Below are positions 44,957-54,030 of a DNA stretch of 64,000 bases, one piece after another. The stretch's first letter is position 1. Every line of letters begins with the position of its first letter. The position numbers and the translations under genes were made by a program. Below the pieces are notes generated by a model. That model had not been told where the DNA came from. It saw only the letters and a program-made list of their open reading frames with translations, and made no database searches. The stretch is taken from NCBI RefSeq assembly GCF_000445105.1, contig NZ_ATDP01000101.1, forward strand, positions 1 to 64,000. Direction: 5' to 3'. This stretch comes from Sphingobium lactosutens DS20 (lineage in GTDB: Bacteria > Pseudomonadota > Alphaproteobacteria > Sphingomonadales > Sphingomonadaceae).

Positions 44957-46016
44957 GCGGCGGGGCGGTCGATCCGCGCTCGACGAGGGACATGGGCAGC
45001 AGGACCGGCGGCGGGGGGGCAGCGCCATCGCGCTGGGCCTGGATGAGCAGGCGGACTGCGGTCGCGGTGGTTTGCGCGATCGGCTGGTCCACGGCGGTGA
45101 GCGGCGGGGTGGTGAAGCGGACGAGCGGGGTATTGTCGAAACTGACGACCGACAGGTCGCGCGGAATGTCCATCCCGGCGTCGCGCGCCGCTTCGATGGT
45201 GGCGAGCGCCATCTGGTCATTGCTGGCGATGATGGCAGTGGGCGGTGCTTCGCGACCCAGCAGTGCGCGCGCCGCGCGCGCGCCCGAGGCATAGCTGAAA
45301 TCCCCCGCTTCCAGCAGCCCGTCGCAGGGGAGGTCCGCTGCGGTCATTTCCGCGCGCCAGCCATCGACGCGCCAGCCCGCCAGCCGATATTCCGCCGGCC
45401 CGGCGATAAAGCCGATGCGGCGGTGGCCGAGCGCCAGCAGGTGCCGCGTCGCCAGCCGCGCCGCGCCTTCGTCATCCATCGACACCCGCACGCCGGGGGG
45501 ACAGGGGCCATCCTCCTCCCCCAGTGCGCCGATGCGGGCATAGGGGACATGGTGGCGGGCGAGGATGCGCAATATTTCCTGATTGTCGCTATGGGGCGGC
45601 GTCAGGATCGCGCCGTCGGGCTGAAGCGCGGCGAGCGCGGCGCCCAGTTCGCGCTCCAGATGATCCTCGTGCGTGTCGACCAGTTCGAAGATCAGGCGAT
45701 AGCCATGCTCCGCGCATTCCAGCATACCGCCGAGCAGCATCTGATCGACCCAGTCGGTGCCCTGCCGCGCGCGCCAGTCGGCGATGGTGCGTTCCCGGTC
45801 GTTGAGCGCCAGGATCAGATAGGATCGCGATCCACTCATCCGCTGGGCGGCGATCGAGGGGACATAGCCCAGCCGGTCGATCGACGCCTGCACCCGTTCC
45901 CGCATTTCGGGGCGGACATTGGGTTCATTGTTGATGACGCGACTGACCGTCTGCAACGACACCTGGGCGTCGGCAGCAACATGCTTGATCGTGACCGCCA
46001 GCCGCCGCCGCGCCAT
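44949..46016 (-). CDS. LacI-family repressor of the beta-glucan locus
   Basis: A 355-residue regulator with an N-terminal LacI helix-turn-helix and hinge (TIKHVAADAQVSLQTVSRVINN, then IDRLGYVPSIAAQRM) and a periplasmic-binding-protein-type sugar domain. It sits inside the operon between GH16 and the MFS gene. Two palindromic sites of the sequence type TGAACGTTCA lie before the TonB receptor and one before GH3, the likely targets. A beta-glucan oligosaccharide is the probable inducer, but this is not readable from sequence. Confidence 0.9.
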   Translation of the reverse strand: MARRRLAVTIKHVAADAQVSLQTVSRVINNEPNVRPEMRERVQASIDRLGYVPSIAAQRMSGSRSYLILALNDRERTIADWRARQGTDWVDQMLLGGMLECAEHGYRLIFELVDTHEDHLERELGAALAALQPDGAILTPPHSDNQEILRILARHHVPYARIGALGEEDGPCPPGVRVSMDDEGAARLATRHLLALGHRRIGFIAGPAEYRLAGWRVDGWRAEMTAADLPCDGLLEAGDFSYASGARAARALLGREAPPTAIIASNDQMALATIEAARDAGMDIPRDLSVVSFDNTPLVRFTTPPLTAVDQPIAQTTATAVRLLIQAQRDGAAPPPPVLLPMSLVERGSTAPPRD

Positions 46017-46022
46017 AATGCC

Positions 46023-46955
46023 CTATCGCCCCCCGTCCGGCGCCTTGGCGCGCGCATCCTTCTGCCACACGCGTACCCAGTCGACCTGCATTATCTTGGG
46101 AAAACCGCCGCTGTCGACGCCCCCGTCATTGCGTCCTTCGGGCAAGTGACCGCCAATGGCAAGATTGAGGATCAGGTGGAACGGCCGGTCAAAGGGCGCG
46201 CCGGGCGCATCGGAGCCAAGGCTGTGCCATTCATGCGGTGCGCGCCGGGCATAATCGACGCCGTCTACGCGCCAGGTCATGCCATCGGCATCCCATTCAA
46301 CCTCATAGACATGGAAATCATCGAGCGCGCCGGGGATGGCGGTTTCATCGCCGATATAGCGGTTGCGCGGCGGTTGTCCGCCAAAATGGATGGTGCCGAG
46401 CACGCGGTTTTCCGTCCCGCCCGCACAGGTGGGGCAGGGCGTGCCGAGATTGACCGCCTCCATGATATCGATTTCGCCCGATGCCGCCCACGCGCCATAG
46501 TCCCAGCCTTCCGGCAGCATCCAGATGGCGGGCCATGTGCCCTGACCCTGTGGCAATTTGGCGCGCACCTGCACCTTGCCATAAAGCCAGCCGGCCTTGC
46601 CATCGGTGGACAGGCGCGCGGAGGTGAAAGGCTTTGTGTTGGTCGCCTGCCGCTTTTCCGGCGTGGTGCGCTGGTCGGGCGGAAAGGCGGGGCCGCTATG
46701 CGTTTCGCGCCGGGCGATGATCGACAGCAAGCCGCCGGCGACACGATGATTGGCGGGGGAGGGCGTATAGCATTGCCGTTCCTCATTGCCGCCGCCCCAG
46801 CAATTGTCGGCAAGGTTCCATTTGGCGGCGTCGAGCGACGCGCCGTCAAATTCGTCCGACCAGACGAGCGACCAGTTGGCCGCGTCCTTTGGCGGTTCGG
46901 CGGCGGCGGGGGCGGACGCCAGGGCAGCCAGGAGGAAGAGCGCGCGCTTCATCAT
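46023..46955 (-). CDS. Glycoside hydrolase family 16 endo-beta-1,3-glucanase (laminarinase type)
   Basis: A 310-residue secreted beta-sandwich enzyme. A signal peptide is visible (MMKRALFLLAALASAPAAA). The catalytic motif is GEIDIMEA, the E-x-D-x-x-E form with the beta-bulge residue typical of laminarinase-like GH16 enzymes, with GTWPAIWMLP upstream and LNLAIGGHLPEG toward the C-terminus. It would cut beta-1,3- or mixed-linkage glucans outside or in the periplasm. The start at 46955 overlaps the halogenase stop as ATGA. Confidence 0.9.
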   Translation of the reverse strand: MMKRALFLLAALASAPAAAEPPKDAANWSLVWSDEFDGASLDAAKWNLADNCWGGGNEERQCYTPSPANHRVAGGLLSIIARRETHSGPAFPPDQRTTPEKRQATNTKPFTSARLSTDGKAGWLYGKVQVRAKLPQGQGTWPAIWMLPEGWDYGAWAASGEIDIMEAVNLGTPCPTCAGGTENRVLGTIHFGGQPPRNRYIGDETAIPGALDDFHVYEVEWDADGMTWRVDGVDYARRAPHEWHSLGSDAPGAPFDRPFHLILNLAIGGHLPEGRNDGGVDSGGFPKIMQVDWVRVWQKDARAKAPDGGR

Positions 46956-48454
46956 GCCGCCGCCACATCCTGCGCGCCGCAATAGCGCGCGACATAGGCG
47001 CCATGGTCGGGGAGCGCGGCAACGGTGCGCGACACCTGATCGCGCAGCGTGGTGAGCAGATGCTCCAGTTCCTGCGGGCGCAGCTTTGCGGCGACGGGGT
47101 GGTAGCTTTGCGGCCTGATGCCCTGTCCCATCATCACCTGCACCCAGCTGTTTTCCGCGAATAATTCCTCATTCTTGCGAAAGACCCGGCCGGTTTCGCG
47201 GAACAGCTCCATCTTGTGCGTCAGGCTGTCGGGCACGGCCATGGACGCGCAGTGCCGCCAGAAGGGCGTGTCGCGGCGGTCGGTCGCCTTGTAATGCAGG
47301 ATCAGGAAATCGCGTATCTGCTCCATATCCGCCATCTGCTGATCGTTGAATTCGGCAATGTCGCGCGGGCTGATGGCGCCGGCGGGCAGCATGCGCAGGA
47401 TGCGCAGCACGGCACGCTGAATGAGGTGGATGGAGGTGGATTCAAGCGGTTCCATAAAGCCCCCCGAAAGGCCCACCGCGACGCAGTTGCGATGCCATTG
47501 CCGCCGCCGTGCGCCAGTGCGGAAGCGGATGGGGTTGGGCTGCACCAGACGGTCGCCCTCGACCGTGGCGAGCAGCTGATCCTGCGCCGCCTGCGGCTCC
47601 ATGAAGGCGCTGCAATAGACGATGCCATTGCCCTGGCGATGCTGGAGCGGGATGCGCCATTGCCAGCCCGCGTCATGCGCGATCGCCCGGGTATAGGGTA
47701 CGGGTGCGCGCACGCTGGCGGTCTGGACCGCGACCGCGCCGTCGCAGGGCAGCCAGTGGGTCCAGTCGTCATAGCCGGCATGAAGCGCCCCTTCGATCAG
47801 CAGCGCGCGAAATCCGGTGCAGTCGATGAACAGGTCGCCTTCGATCCGCCGGTCTCCGTCCAGCCGCAACGCCGCGATATCGCCGCTTGCGCCGTCCAGG
47901 TCGACCGCGACGATGCGCCCTTCGATCCGGGTCGCGCCGTCGCCTTCGGCCATGGAACGCAGGAACCTGGCATAAAGGCCGGAGTCGAGATGATAGGCGT
48001 AGTTCATCCGGTCGTCGGGCAGGTGCGCGAAACGCCCCGCCATCGCCGCCTTCAATTCCAGGCAATATTCGTCATAGGGCGCGTCATGGCCATGCGCCGC
48101 GCCATGCATCCAGAAATGCTGAAAGCCCGCCGACCAGTGATCCTTGCCGGTGCCGCCGAAGCTGTGGAAATAGCTTTCGCCCGGCACGCGCCAGTTTTCG
48201 AACTGGATGCCCAGCTTAAAGGTCGCCTGGGTCGCGCGCATGAAATCGGCTTCGTCGATGCCCAATATGCGATTATAGGCGACGAGCGGCGGAATGGTGC
48301 TTTCGCCCACGCCGATCGTGCCGATCTGTTCGCTTTCAATGAGCGTCACCTGCGCCACCGGACCCAGCGTGCGGGCCAGCGCGGCGGCCGTCATCCAGCC
48401 GGCGGTGCCGCCACCGGCGACGATGATGCGGCGGGGGAGGGACGGCTGTGTCAT
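46952..48454 (-). CDS. Flavin-dependent tryptophan-halogenase-family protein
   Basis: A 500-residue flavoprotein of the PrnA/RebH family. The FAD-binding GGGTAGW is at residues 14-20; Lys80 in ATFKLGIQFENW matches the lysine that relays HOCl; WQWRIPLQ is the W-x-W-x-I-P signature that blocks monooxygenase chemistry; and LESTSIHLIQ holds the expected active-site Glu. The key residues for halogenation are thus present, but its place in a sugar-uptake operon between GH16, a cupin protein and SapC makes tryptophan an unlikely substrate. It could modify another molecule; the real one is unknown. Coupled to both neighbours by ATGA overlaps. Confidence 0.87.
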   Translation of the reverse strand: MTQPSLPRRIIVAGGGTAGWMTAAALARTLGPVAQVTLIESEQIGTIGVGESTIPPLVAYNRILGIDEADFMRATQATFKLGIQFENWRVPGESYFHSFGGTGKDHWSAGFQHFWMHGAAHGHDAPYDEYCLELKAAMAGRFAHLPDDRMNYAYHLDSGLYARFLRSMAEGDGATRIEGRIVAVDLDGASGDIAALRLDGDRRIEGDLFIDCTGFRALLIEGALHAGYDDWTHWLPCDGAVAVQTASVRAPVPYTRAIAHDAGWQWRIPLQHRQGNGIVYCSAFMEPQAAQDQLLATVEGDRLVQPNPIRFRTGARRRQWHRNCVAVGLSGGFMEPLESTSIHLIQRAVLRILRMLPAGAISPRDIAEFNDQQMADMEQIRDFLILHYKATDRRDTPFWRHCASMAVPDSLTHKMELFRETGRVFRKNEELFAENSWVQVMMGQGIRPQSYHPVAAKLRPQELEHLLTTLRDQVSRTVAALPDHGAYVARYCGAQDVAAA

Positions 48455-49479
48455 TGCGACAGGCTCCTCAGCAGAAACTGGTGCATGCGGGCGGCGGATT
48501 GCGCGTCGAGCGGCGCGAGGACGCCCCGACCCTGCGCGGGAACATGGTCGCGCGCGTCCGCGCCGCCGGAAAAGACATAATGGTCGAACATGGCGCGCCA
48601 TACGGCGCGTTCATGATCGGGCAGGTCGCGGATCGTCATGATGGCATGGTGCAGCGCATTATTGGGCTGGCCCAGATAGCGCGGGCTGTCGCGCCACCAA
48701 TAGTTCATCAATATGTTGAAGCGCGCCAGACCTTCGACATGATGATACCAGAGCGACGGGATGAAGAGGGCGTCGCCAGGGTCCAATTCGGCGACCTGAG
48801 CATGCTCCAGCGCTTCGCGAAAACGGGGATGGCGGGTGAAGTCGGGCGCGGCGAAATCCACCATGGAAATGGGCCGCCCGGCCGGGGTGATGTCGATCGG
48901 GCCGAGATAGAGATTGGCGAACTGGTCGGGCGGGAACAGGGTGAAACGCCGCCGCCCCGCCACCACGCAGGCCAGATTGTCGGGAAAGTCGTTATGCGCC
49001 GCGATGCGCGTCGCATTGCCGATCCACAGCGACAGGAGGGGCGCGCGTTCGCCAAGGTTCAGCGGATTATCCTGCGCGACGCCGTCGAAAAACTGATGGA
49101 CGTCGACGGAGCCCAGATAAACGGTCGGCACCTGGTCGGGCTCCAACCCCTCGGCCTTGTCGAAACCAGCGAAAATGTCGTGCAGGCGGCCCTTGCCCAT
49201 GCGGAAATTGACGCCCATCGCATCGTCGTAGAACAGACGCCCGCCAATGTCGGGGCCGGCCATCGACACCGTGAAGTCGATCGGGCGGGCCTTGTCTGCC
49301 AGATAGGCGCGCACCGCCCGGTCGCCCTTCCGCGCCGCCTGCACCAGCGGCCAGTCGGCAACCAGCCCGCGCACGATGAAGGGCGTTTCTTCGCTGGCGA
49401 GCAGCGCGTCGAACGCCGCCGCGTCCGTCACCATCAACTCCCGCACCGGGGGAAGGGTGGCGGGGGCGGGTTCAGCCAT
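48451..49479 (-). CDS. Cupin-like (JmjC-type) hydroxylase-fold protein
   Basis: A 342-residue protein of the cupin_8 group. The iron-type facial triad is visible as His-x-Asp in AAHNDFPDNLACVVAG (residues about 185-200) and a later His in SLWYHHVEGL, with W and N residues as in 2-oxoglutarate-dependent hydroxylases. The first half carries TPFIVRGLVADWPLV. It is always reported next to SapC and tryptophan-halogenase-like genes in sphingomonad and Caulobacter sugar loci. The substrate is unknown. The start overlaps the sapC stop by 8 bases. Confidence 0.83.
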   Translation of the reverse strand: MAEPAPATLPPVRELMVTDAAAFDALLASEETPFIVRGLVADWPLVQAARKGDRAVRAYLADKARPIDFTVSMAGPDIGGRLFYDDAMGVNFRMGKGRLHDIFAGFDKAEGLEPDQVPTVYLGSVDVHQFFDGVAQDNPLNLGERAPLLSLWIGNATRIAAHNDFPDNLACVVAGRRRFTLFPPDQFANLYLGPIDITPAGRPISMVDFAAPDFTRHPRFREALEHAQVAELDPGDALFIPSLWYHHVEGLARFNILMNYWWRDSPRYLGQPNNALHHAIMTIRDLPDHERAVWRAMFDHYVFSGGADARDHVPAQGRGVLAPLDAQSAARMHQFLLRSLSQ

Positions 49480-50194
49480 GGGCGATCCGGCGGTTCTTGC
49501 GGGCGACCAGTTCGCTGAACTGCGCGACGGACGCCACCGCCATGAACAGCGGCATCAGATGCCCCGCGCCATGCAGGTCGGCGAGCGCATCGCCATCGAG
49601 CGCCTGCAAACGGTCTTCATTGACGATGTGGAAGCCGACGAGGCTATTGTTCGATCCGTCGATCAGCGGCACGTCGATGGTGAAGGGTTCGAGCAGGTCA
49701 TGCCGCACGAGGGCGGCAAAAAAGTCCGTGCTGGCGCGATAGGCCGCGTCGAGATCGCCCAGGCGTTGGGCGATGAGTTCCAGATAGGAGCTGGGCTTGC
49801 CGGCGGCGTCAAACAGCGCCTCGCCATCCTCGCCGCCGCGCAGAATGCGCGGACTGGCCATGTCGACATGGACCTGACCGCCCGCCTGGCCATCGGCGCT
49901 CCGCCCGATCAGGAAGGGCTGCACCGCCTGGGCCAGCGGCTTGTAGCCCGCGTCCCAGTGGCCGTCCTCAAGGAAGAGGTTTTCGCCATGGTCAAATCCG
50001 AACAGCGCGACGGCGCTGAAGGCGCCGCTCGCCTGATCGCGGCGGAAGAGGATGGGAAAATGCGCCTGCGCCTGCCGGAATTCGGCGGGCATCAGCAGGC
50101 AGGCCATGACAGCATCGCCCAGCTGCGCCGCGCTGTCGGTGCGCACGCGCAGGTCGCGATGGTTGAGGGAGTCGAGAAGCTGATGCTGGCTCAT
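49472..50194 (-). CDS. SapC-family protein
   Basis: A 240-residue protein of the SapC family, named for an S-layer-linked gene of Campylobacter, with no proven activity. It has CLLMPAEFRQAQAHFPILFRRD and FGFDHGENLFLEDGHWDAGYKPLAQAVQPFLIG as conserved blocks. There is no signal peptide. The start at 50194 is chosen by homology, dropping 34 residues of the open frame. It is the second gene after the TonB receptor and links it to the cupin and halogenase genes. Confidence 0.85.
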   Translation of the reverse strand: MSQHQLLDSLNHRDLRVRTDSAAQLGDAVMACLLMPAEFRQAQAHFPILFRRDQASGAFSAVALFGFDHGENLFLEDGHWDAGYKPLAQAVQPFLIGRSADGQAGGQVHVDMASPRILRGGEDGEALFDAAGKPSSYLELIAQRLGDLDAAYRASTDFFAALVRHDLLEPFTIDVPLIDGSNNSLVGFHIVNEDRLQALDGDALADLHGAGHLMPLFMAVASVAQFSELVARKNRRIAHG

Positions 50195-50302
50195 GACGGA
50201 CGGGACGCTCCAATGCTCGGGCCTGCCCCGATGGCAAGGCCGCGCCGGGCGCAATGTCCGGCGCGGTCTTGTCCCATCAGGCGGGACGGCGATCAAGCCG
50301 CG

Positions 50303-53269
50303 TCAGAAGTTGATGCGAATGCCCGCGCCATAGCGGGCGTAGCCCGGCGAGGCGAAGAAGACATTCTGGTCACTGCGCAGATGGCCGCGACGGCTGGACC
50401 CGGTAAGGTTGATCGCCTCGACAAAGGCGGTGTAGCCCTTCTTGAATTCCCAGCTCGCACTGGCGTCGACCTGGCCATAGGCCTCGACATAAAAGGGATT
50501 GGGGCCGGTGCCAGACAGGAATTCGTCGCGCCAGTTATAGGCCACACGCGCCTGGATGCCGTTCTTGTCATAGAAAAGGACGGCGTTGGCGCTGTCGGAC
50601 AGGCCGGTCAGCGCGAATTGCGCGACGCTGGACGGCTGGCTGTTGTCGTAGGTCGCGTCGCCCCTGACGATGGTATAGTTGAGGATGGTGCCAAAGCCCG
50701 TGTCCCAGAAATTATGCTGGATCGCGAACTCAAAGCCATAGAGATGGGCGGTCTGGTCCGAGTTGATCGGGGTCGTGACCTGGAAATTGACCGGATTGTC
50801 TTCCGGCAGGCCCAGTATCTTACCGGTATAGTTGCCGGTGACAGGGTCGAAGCTCTGGATTTCCACCGACGAAGGATAGTTGGCGAAGATATAGTTGCGG
50901 ATCGCGGTCGTGCTGGCGCCGGCGCCCAGCGCAGCGACCGCCGCCTGATAGCGTGGACCGTCTGCCGGGTTGGTGAGGCCGAAGGCGTCGGTATCGACCC
51001 GCGTGCTGGAAATGAAATTGCTGATCCGCTTGTCGAAGAAGCCGACCGACAGGTAGCTGGCCGGGGCATAATACCATTCGGCCGACAGGTCGATATTCTT
51101 GGACTTGTAGGGCAGCAGGCCCGGATTGCCGCGCGCGCCGGTGCCGCCGCCGATGCGGAACAGCTGGTCGAGCGTCTGACCGCCCTGCATCGAGGCATAG
51201 TCGGGCCGGGTGATGGTATGGCTGTAGCTGGCGCGCAGCTTCACATTGTCGATCGGTTCGAAATCGACGTCGAAGGCGGGCAGCCAATTGTCGTAATCGC
51301 CCCGGAAGGTGGTGAAATCGCTGCCGCCGCCAAAGACCAGATTGAATTCGTTGATCGAAACCCATTCGGTCGCCGTCGGCACCGGCACCAGCGCCGACGA
51401 TTTGATCTTGGTCTTTTCATAGCGCAGGCCAGCGCGGAAATGCGCCGGGCGATTGGCGACGTCGAATTCGAAATTGCCCTGAATATAGGGGGCGACGGTG
51501 CGTTCGCGAATGCGGCGGTCGACGGTGAAGGTGGAGAGGCAATTGCCGTCGCCGCCGCAGATGCCGTTCAGATCGTCGAGGAACGACACCATTTTTTCGA
51601 AATTGAAGGTGTAGAATTGCTGGATCATTGCCGGGTCGCCAGCGCCCGACACGCCCTTGAACTTGTCGGGGATGCTGGTCAACGTGAACAGGTCATCGGG
51701 CATTTGTTCTTTGGTGGTGGAACCCGCCCAGGTGTCGTTCTGGATATAGCCATAGGCGGAACGCACCTTGTTCTCGATATAGGTCACGCCGAAATCGAGG
51801 CTGTCGAGGATCGAGTTATCAAAATCATAGCTGCCGCGTAGCTGCGCTTCGTTGATGCGATCCTTGAAATAGGCGTTGCGGAACGCATTGCCGGTCGCCT
51901 GGATATTGCCGGCGTCCAGCGGGTCGATACCGTCATGCATGGTGACGGAAATGACCGGCAGGTCCTTGGTATAATCGACCGTCTGGCTGGCTACGCCGAA
52001 AATGGCGGTGCCGACAGAGGTGCTGGTGCCATAGGGATTGTTCGCGCCGGACTCCGCAGTCGAATGATGCGCGTCCAGTTCCAGCCGCAAGCCGCCGGGG
52101 CCATCCCAGGCGATATTGCCGCCCAGCGACTTGTTTTCGGACCGGTTTTCGGTCAGCGATCCCGAATAGGAGAGGTCCTTGCCTTCGTTGACGCCGAAGC
52201 GTTCGGTGTAGAAGTTCGGACCCGCGACCGGACCGTCGGTCCAGCTGCTCGACACATCATTGAAGTTGAACCAGATGCCGACGTTGGAATTACGCACCTG
52301 AACAGTGTTGCGCGAATAGGTATAGTCGATCGTCGCGGTCAGATTTTCCGCCGGGCGGACCTGAAGCACGACCTGCCCGTTCAGACGCTCGCGGCTGATG
52401 TCATTGAGGTCGTAGCTGGCATTTTGCTGGACCTGATAGACGTCGTTGGGGCCGGGACGATTTTCGATATTGGCGAAGCGCGGATCGCCCTCCATCGGCA
52501 GCGAGCCCCAGTTATTTTCAGACCCCAGATAGCCGTCGCGCCAGCCGACATTGGCCTGGTTCACGCTTGCCTTGCGCTTCTGCCACGAACCCGTGACGGC
52601 GATGCCGAACAGGCCATCGGCAAAGGTATCGGAAATGATGCCGGACACTTCAGGCGTGATCGGGTCGCTGTCGTTGCGCGAGCTGTCGTAGACGCCCTTG
52701 ACCGCGAAACTGCCGCGAAGGCCGGGACGATCGAGCGGGCGGGGGGTCTTGATGTTGATGGTCGAGCCGATGCCGCCGGTGGGGAGCGTTGCGCGGCCCG
52801 ACTTGTAGACTTCGACGCCCGCGACGCCTTCCGACGCCAGATTGGCGAAATCGAAGGAACGGCTGGCGGGCGCGCTGGCGCCGTCGCCCAGGCTGGATGT
52901 CGGCATCTGGCGGCCGTTCAGCAGCACCAGGTTGAATTCCGGGCCGAAGCCGCGGACGGTGACGGTAGACCCTTCGCCATTGGAGCGGTCGATCGACACG
53001 CCGGTAATGCGCTGAAGCGATTCCGCCAGGTTGGTGTCCGGAAATTTGCCGATATCCTCGGCCGAAATCGCATCGACCACGCCCTGTGCGTCGCGTTTGA
53101 TATTCCGCGCGGCAGAGAGGCTGGCGCGGATGCCGGTGACGACGATTTCGGTGGACTGATCGTCGGCGGCTGCGTCCTGCGCCAGTGCCGATTGGCTGCC
53201 GACCGCCATGGCCATGGCCGACGCGCCACAGACGAAAGCTGACACACGATGTGCTTTGGAAATGCGCAT
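50303..53269 (-). CDS. TonB-dependent receptor for oligosaccharide uptake
   Basis: A 988-residue outer-membrane receptor. It has a signal peptide (MRISKAHRVSAFVCGASAMA...ALAQ), a TonB box-like TEIVVTGIRASL, a plug domain with DAISAEDIGKFPDTNLAESLQRITGVSIDR and LNGRQMPTSS, and a long beta-barrel ending in Phe (AGIRINF). This size and plug sequence are typical of sphingomonad and Caulobacter carbohydrate receptors. The start at 53269 has GGAGGGG upstream. It heads the beta-glucan operon, and its promoter carries two LacI-type sites. Confidence 0.93.
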   Translation of the reverse strand: MRISKAHRVSAFVCGASAMAMAVGSQSALAQDAAADDQSTEIVVTGIRASLSAARNIKRDAQGVVDAISAEDIGKFPDTNLAESLQRITGVSIDRSNGEGSTVTVRGFGPEFNLVLLNGRQMPTSSLGDGASAPASRSFDFANLASEGVAGVEVYKSGRATLPTGGIGSTINIKTPRPLDRPGLRGSFAVKGVYDSSRNDSDPITPEVSGIISDTFADGLFGIAVTGSWQKRKASVNQANVGWRDGYLGSENNWGSLPMEGDPRFANIENRPGPNDVYQVQQNASYDLNDISRERLNGQVVLQVRPAENLTATIDYTYSRNTVQVRNSNVGIWFNFNDVSSSWTDGPVAGPNFYTERFGVNEGKDLSYSGSLTENRSENKSLGGNIAWDGPGGLRLELDAHHSTAESGANNPYGTSTSVGTAIFGVASQTVDYTKDLPVISVTMHDGIDPLDAGNIQATGNAFRNAYFKDRINEAQLRGSYDFDNSILDSLDFGVTYIENKVRSAYGYIQNDTWAGSTTKEQMPDDLFTLTSIPDKFKGVSGAGDPAMIQQFYTFNFEKMVSFLDDLNGICGGDGNCLSTFTVDRRIRERTVAPYIQGNFEFDVANRPAHFRAGLRYEKTKIKSSALVPVPTATEWVSINEFNLVFGGGSDFTTFRGDYDNWLPAFDVDFEPIDNVKLRASYSHTITRPDYASMQGGQTLDQLFRIGGGTGARGNPGLLPYKSKNIDLSAEWYYAPASYLSVGFFDKRISNFISSTRVDTDAFGLTNPADGPRYQAAVAALGAGASTTAIRNYIFANYPSSVEIQSFDPVTGNYTGKILGLPEDNPVNFQVTTPINSDQTAHLYGFEFAIQHNFWDTGFGTILNYTIVRGDATYDNSQPSSVAQFALTGLSDSANAVLFYDKNGIQARVAYNWRDEFLSGTGPNPFYVEAYGQVDASASWEFKKGYTAFVEAINLTGSSRRGHLRSDQNVFFASPGYARYGAGIRINF

Positions 53270-53312
53270 ATATCCCCTCCCCGTGCCGCGACTCGGCATC
53301 TGGTGCGTTGTT

Positions 53313-53350
53313 GTGAACGTTCACCTATTTGATAACGTTCACTTGGTCAA
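53313..53350 (-). promoter_or_regulatory. Promoter with two LacI-type operators ahead of the TonB receptor
   Basis: Two copies of the same palindrome type lie 18 bases apart: GTGAACGTTCAC (53313-53324) and GATAACGTTCAC (53331-53342). On the minus strand TTGACC (53350-53345) is a -35 candidate, and TAGGTG follows after 17 bases as a weak -10; one operator falls between the two hexamers and the other just after the -10, so bound repressor would block RNA polymerase. The operators are clear; the exact promoter is inferred. Confidence 0.65.
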
Positions 53351-53402
53351 GCGGCGGGGAGGCTTGGGGCAGGGTGGGCTGCAATTTTTCAGAAACAAAT
53401 GC

Positions 53403-53434
53403 GGGGCGGCCCACCTTCATGGTCGGGCCGCCCC
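53403..53434 (-). terminator. Strong hairpin downstream of the hemerythrin gene
   Basis: A 10-base perfect stem (GGGGCGGCCC at 53403-53412 with GGGCCGCCCC at 53425-53434), extended by three inner pairs, lies about 30 bases past the hemerythrin stop. On the minus strand it is followed by GCATTTGTTTC, a weak T-run. It probably ends katE-hemerythrin transcription before the TonB promoter. Confidence 0.65.
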
Positions 53435-53465
53435 ATCATTATCCTGCTACGCTATTGGGGTCAGA

Positions 53466-54005
53466 TCAGGCCGGCGACATGGCGTATCGATCAAATTCCT
53501 CGCGGTATCGCTGTGCGATCATCGCCTGTTCGTCGGGCGACGCATCTTTCGCCAGTTCCAGAAACCATGTGCCTTCCTCGGAATAGACATGGTGGGCTAC
53601 CGCGCCGCGAATATGCTCCAGCTTGTCGAGATAGTCCTGGCTCATTGGATCAAGCCGTTCGAGCAGGCCCATTTCCATCTTGGCGGCGGATTGCTCCTGA
53701 TAGGCCAGTTCGGCATGGCCGACCTGTTTGTCGGCGGCCAGCGCGGGGTAGATTGCCGCTTCTTCCGCAATGGAATGACCGGTGAGGACAAGGGCAAGGC
53801 GCTTTTGCGCGTCGCGCCGCGCCGACGGTGTCGTGGCGGCTTTGACCGCTGCGAAGAGCGCCTCGATCTGTCGATGATGGTCCAGGATTTGCGACAGCCA
53901 GTCGCCGGGACGAGCGACCGCCTCGGCATCCTGCCGCGCCTTCACGCGCGCTTCTTCGCTTTCGGGCGGCGTCACCGCCGCAACGACCTTGTCGATGATG
54001 GACAT
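53466..54005 (-). CDS. Hemerythrin-domain protein
   Basis: A 179-residue four-helix-bundle protein with hemerythrin-type metal ligands: LDHHRQIEALF (residues about 42-52), LTGHSIAEEAAIYP (about 73-86), and AHHVYSEEGTWFLEL (about 136-150), giving a probable di-iron centre. It lies 25 bases downstream of the catalase gene on the same strand, so the two are probably co-transcribed; a role in peroxide, oxygen or iron handling fits that context but is inference. Confidence 0.86.
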   Translation of the reverse strand: MSIIDKVVAAVTPPESEEARVKARQDAEAVARPGDWLSQILDHHRQIEALFAAVKAATTPSARRDAQKRLALVLTGHSIAEEAAIYPALAADKQVGHAELAYQEQSAAKMEMGLLERLDPMSQDYLDKLEHIRGAVAHHVYSEEGTWFLELAKDASPDEQAMIAQRYREEFDRYAMSPA

Positions 54006-54030
54006 GATATTCCTCCTTTGCGTTGGCGTT

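Noticed and set aside
45072-46985. 637-residue open frame on the plus strand
   Set aside because: It runs antisense to lacI and GH16, which have clear domains and motifs; the translation is low-complexity, rich in Arg, Ala and Gly, as expected from the complement of high-GC genes.
49376-51841. 821-residue open frame on the plus strand
   Set aside because: Antisense to the SapC and TonB receptor genes, with no recognisable domain; a shadow frame of GC-rich codons.
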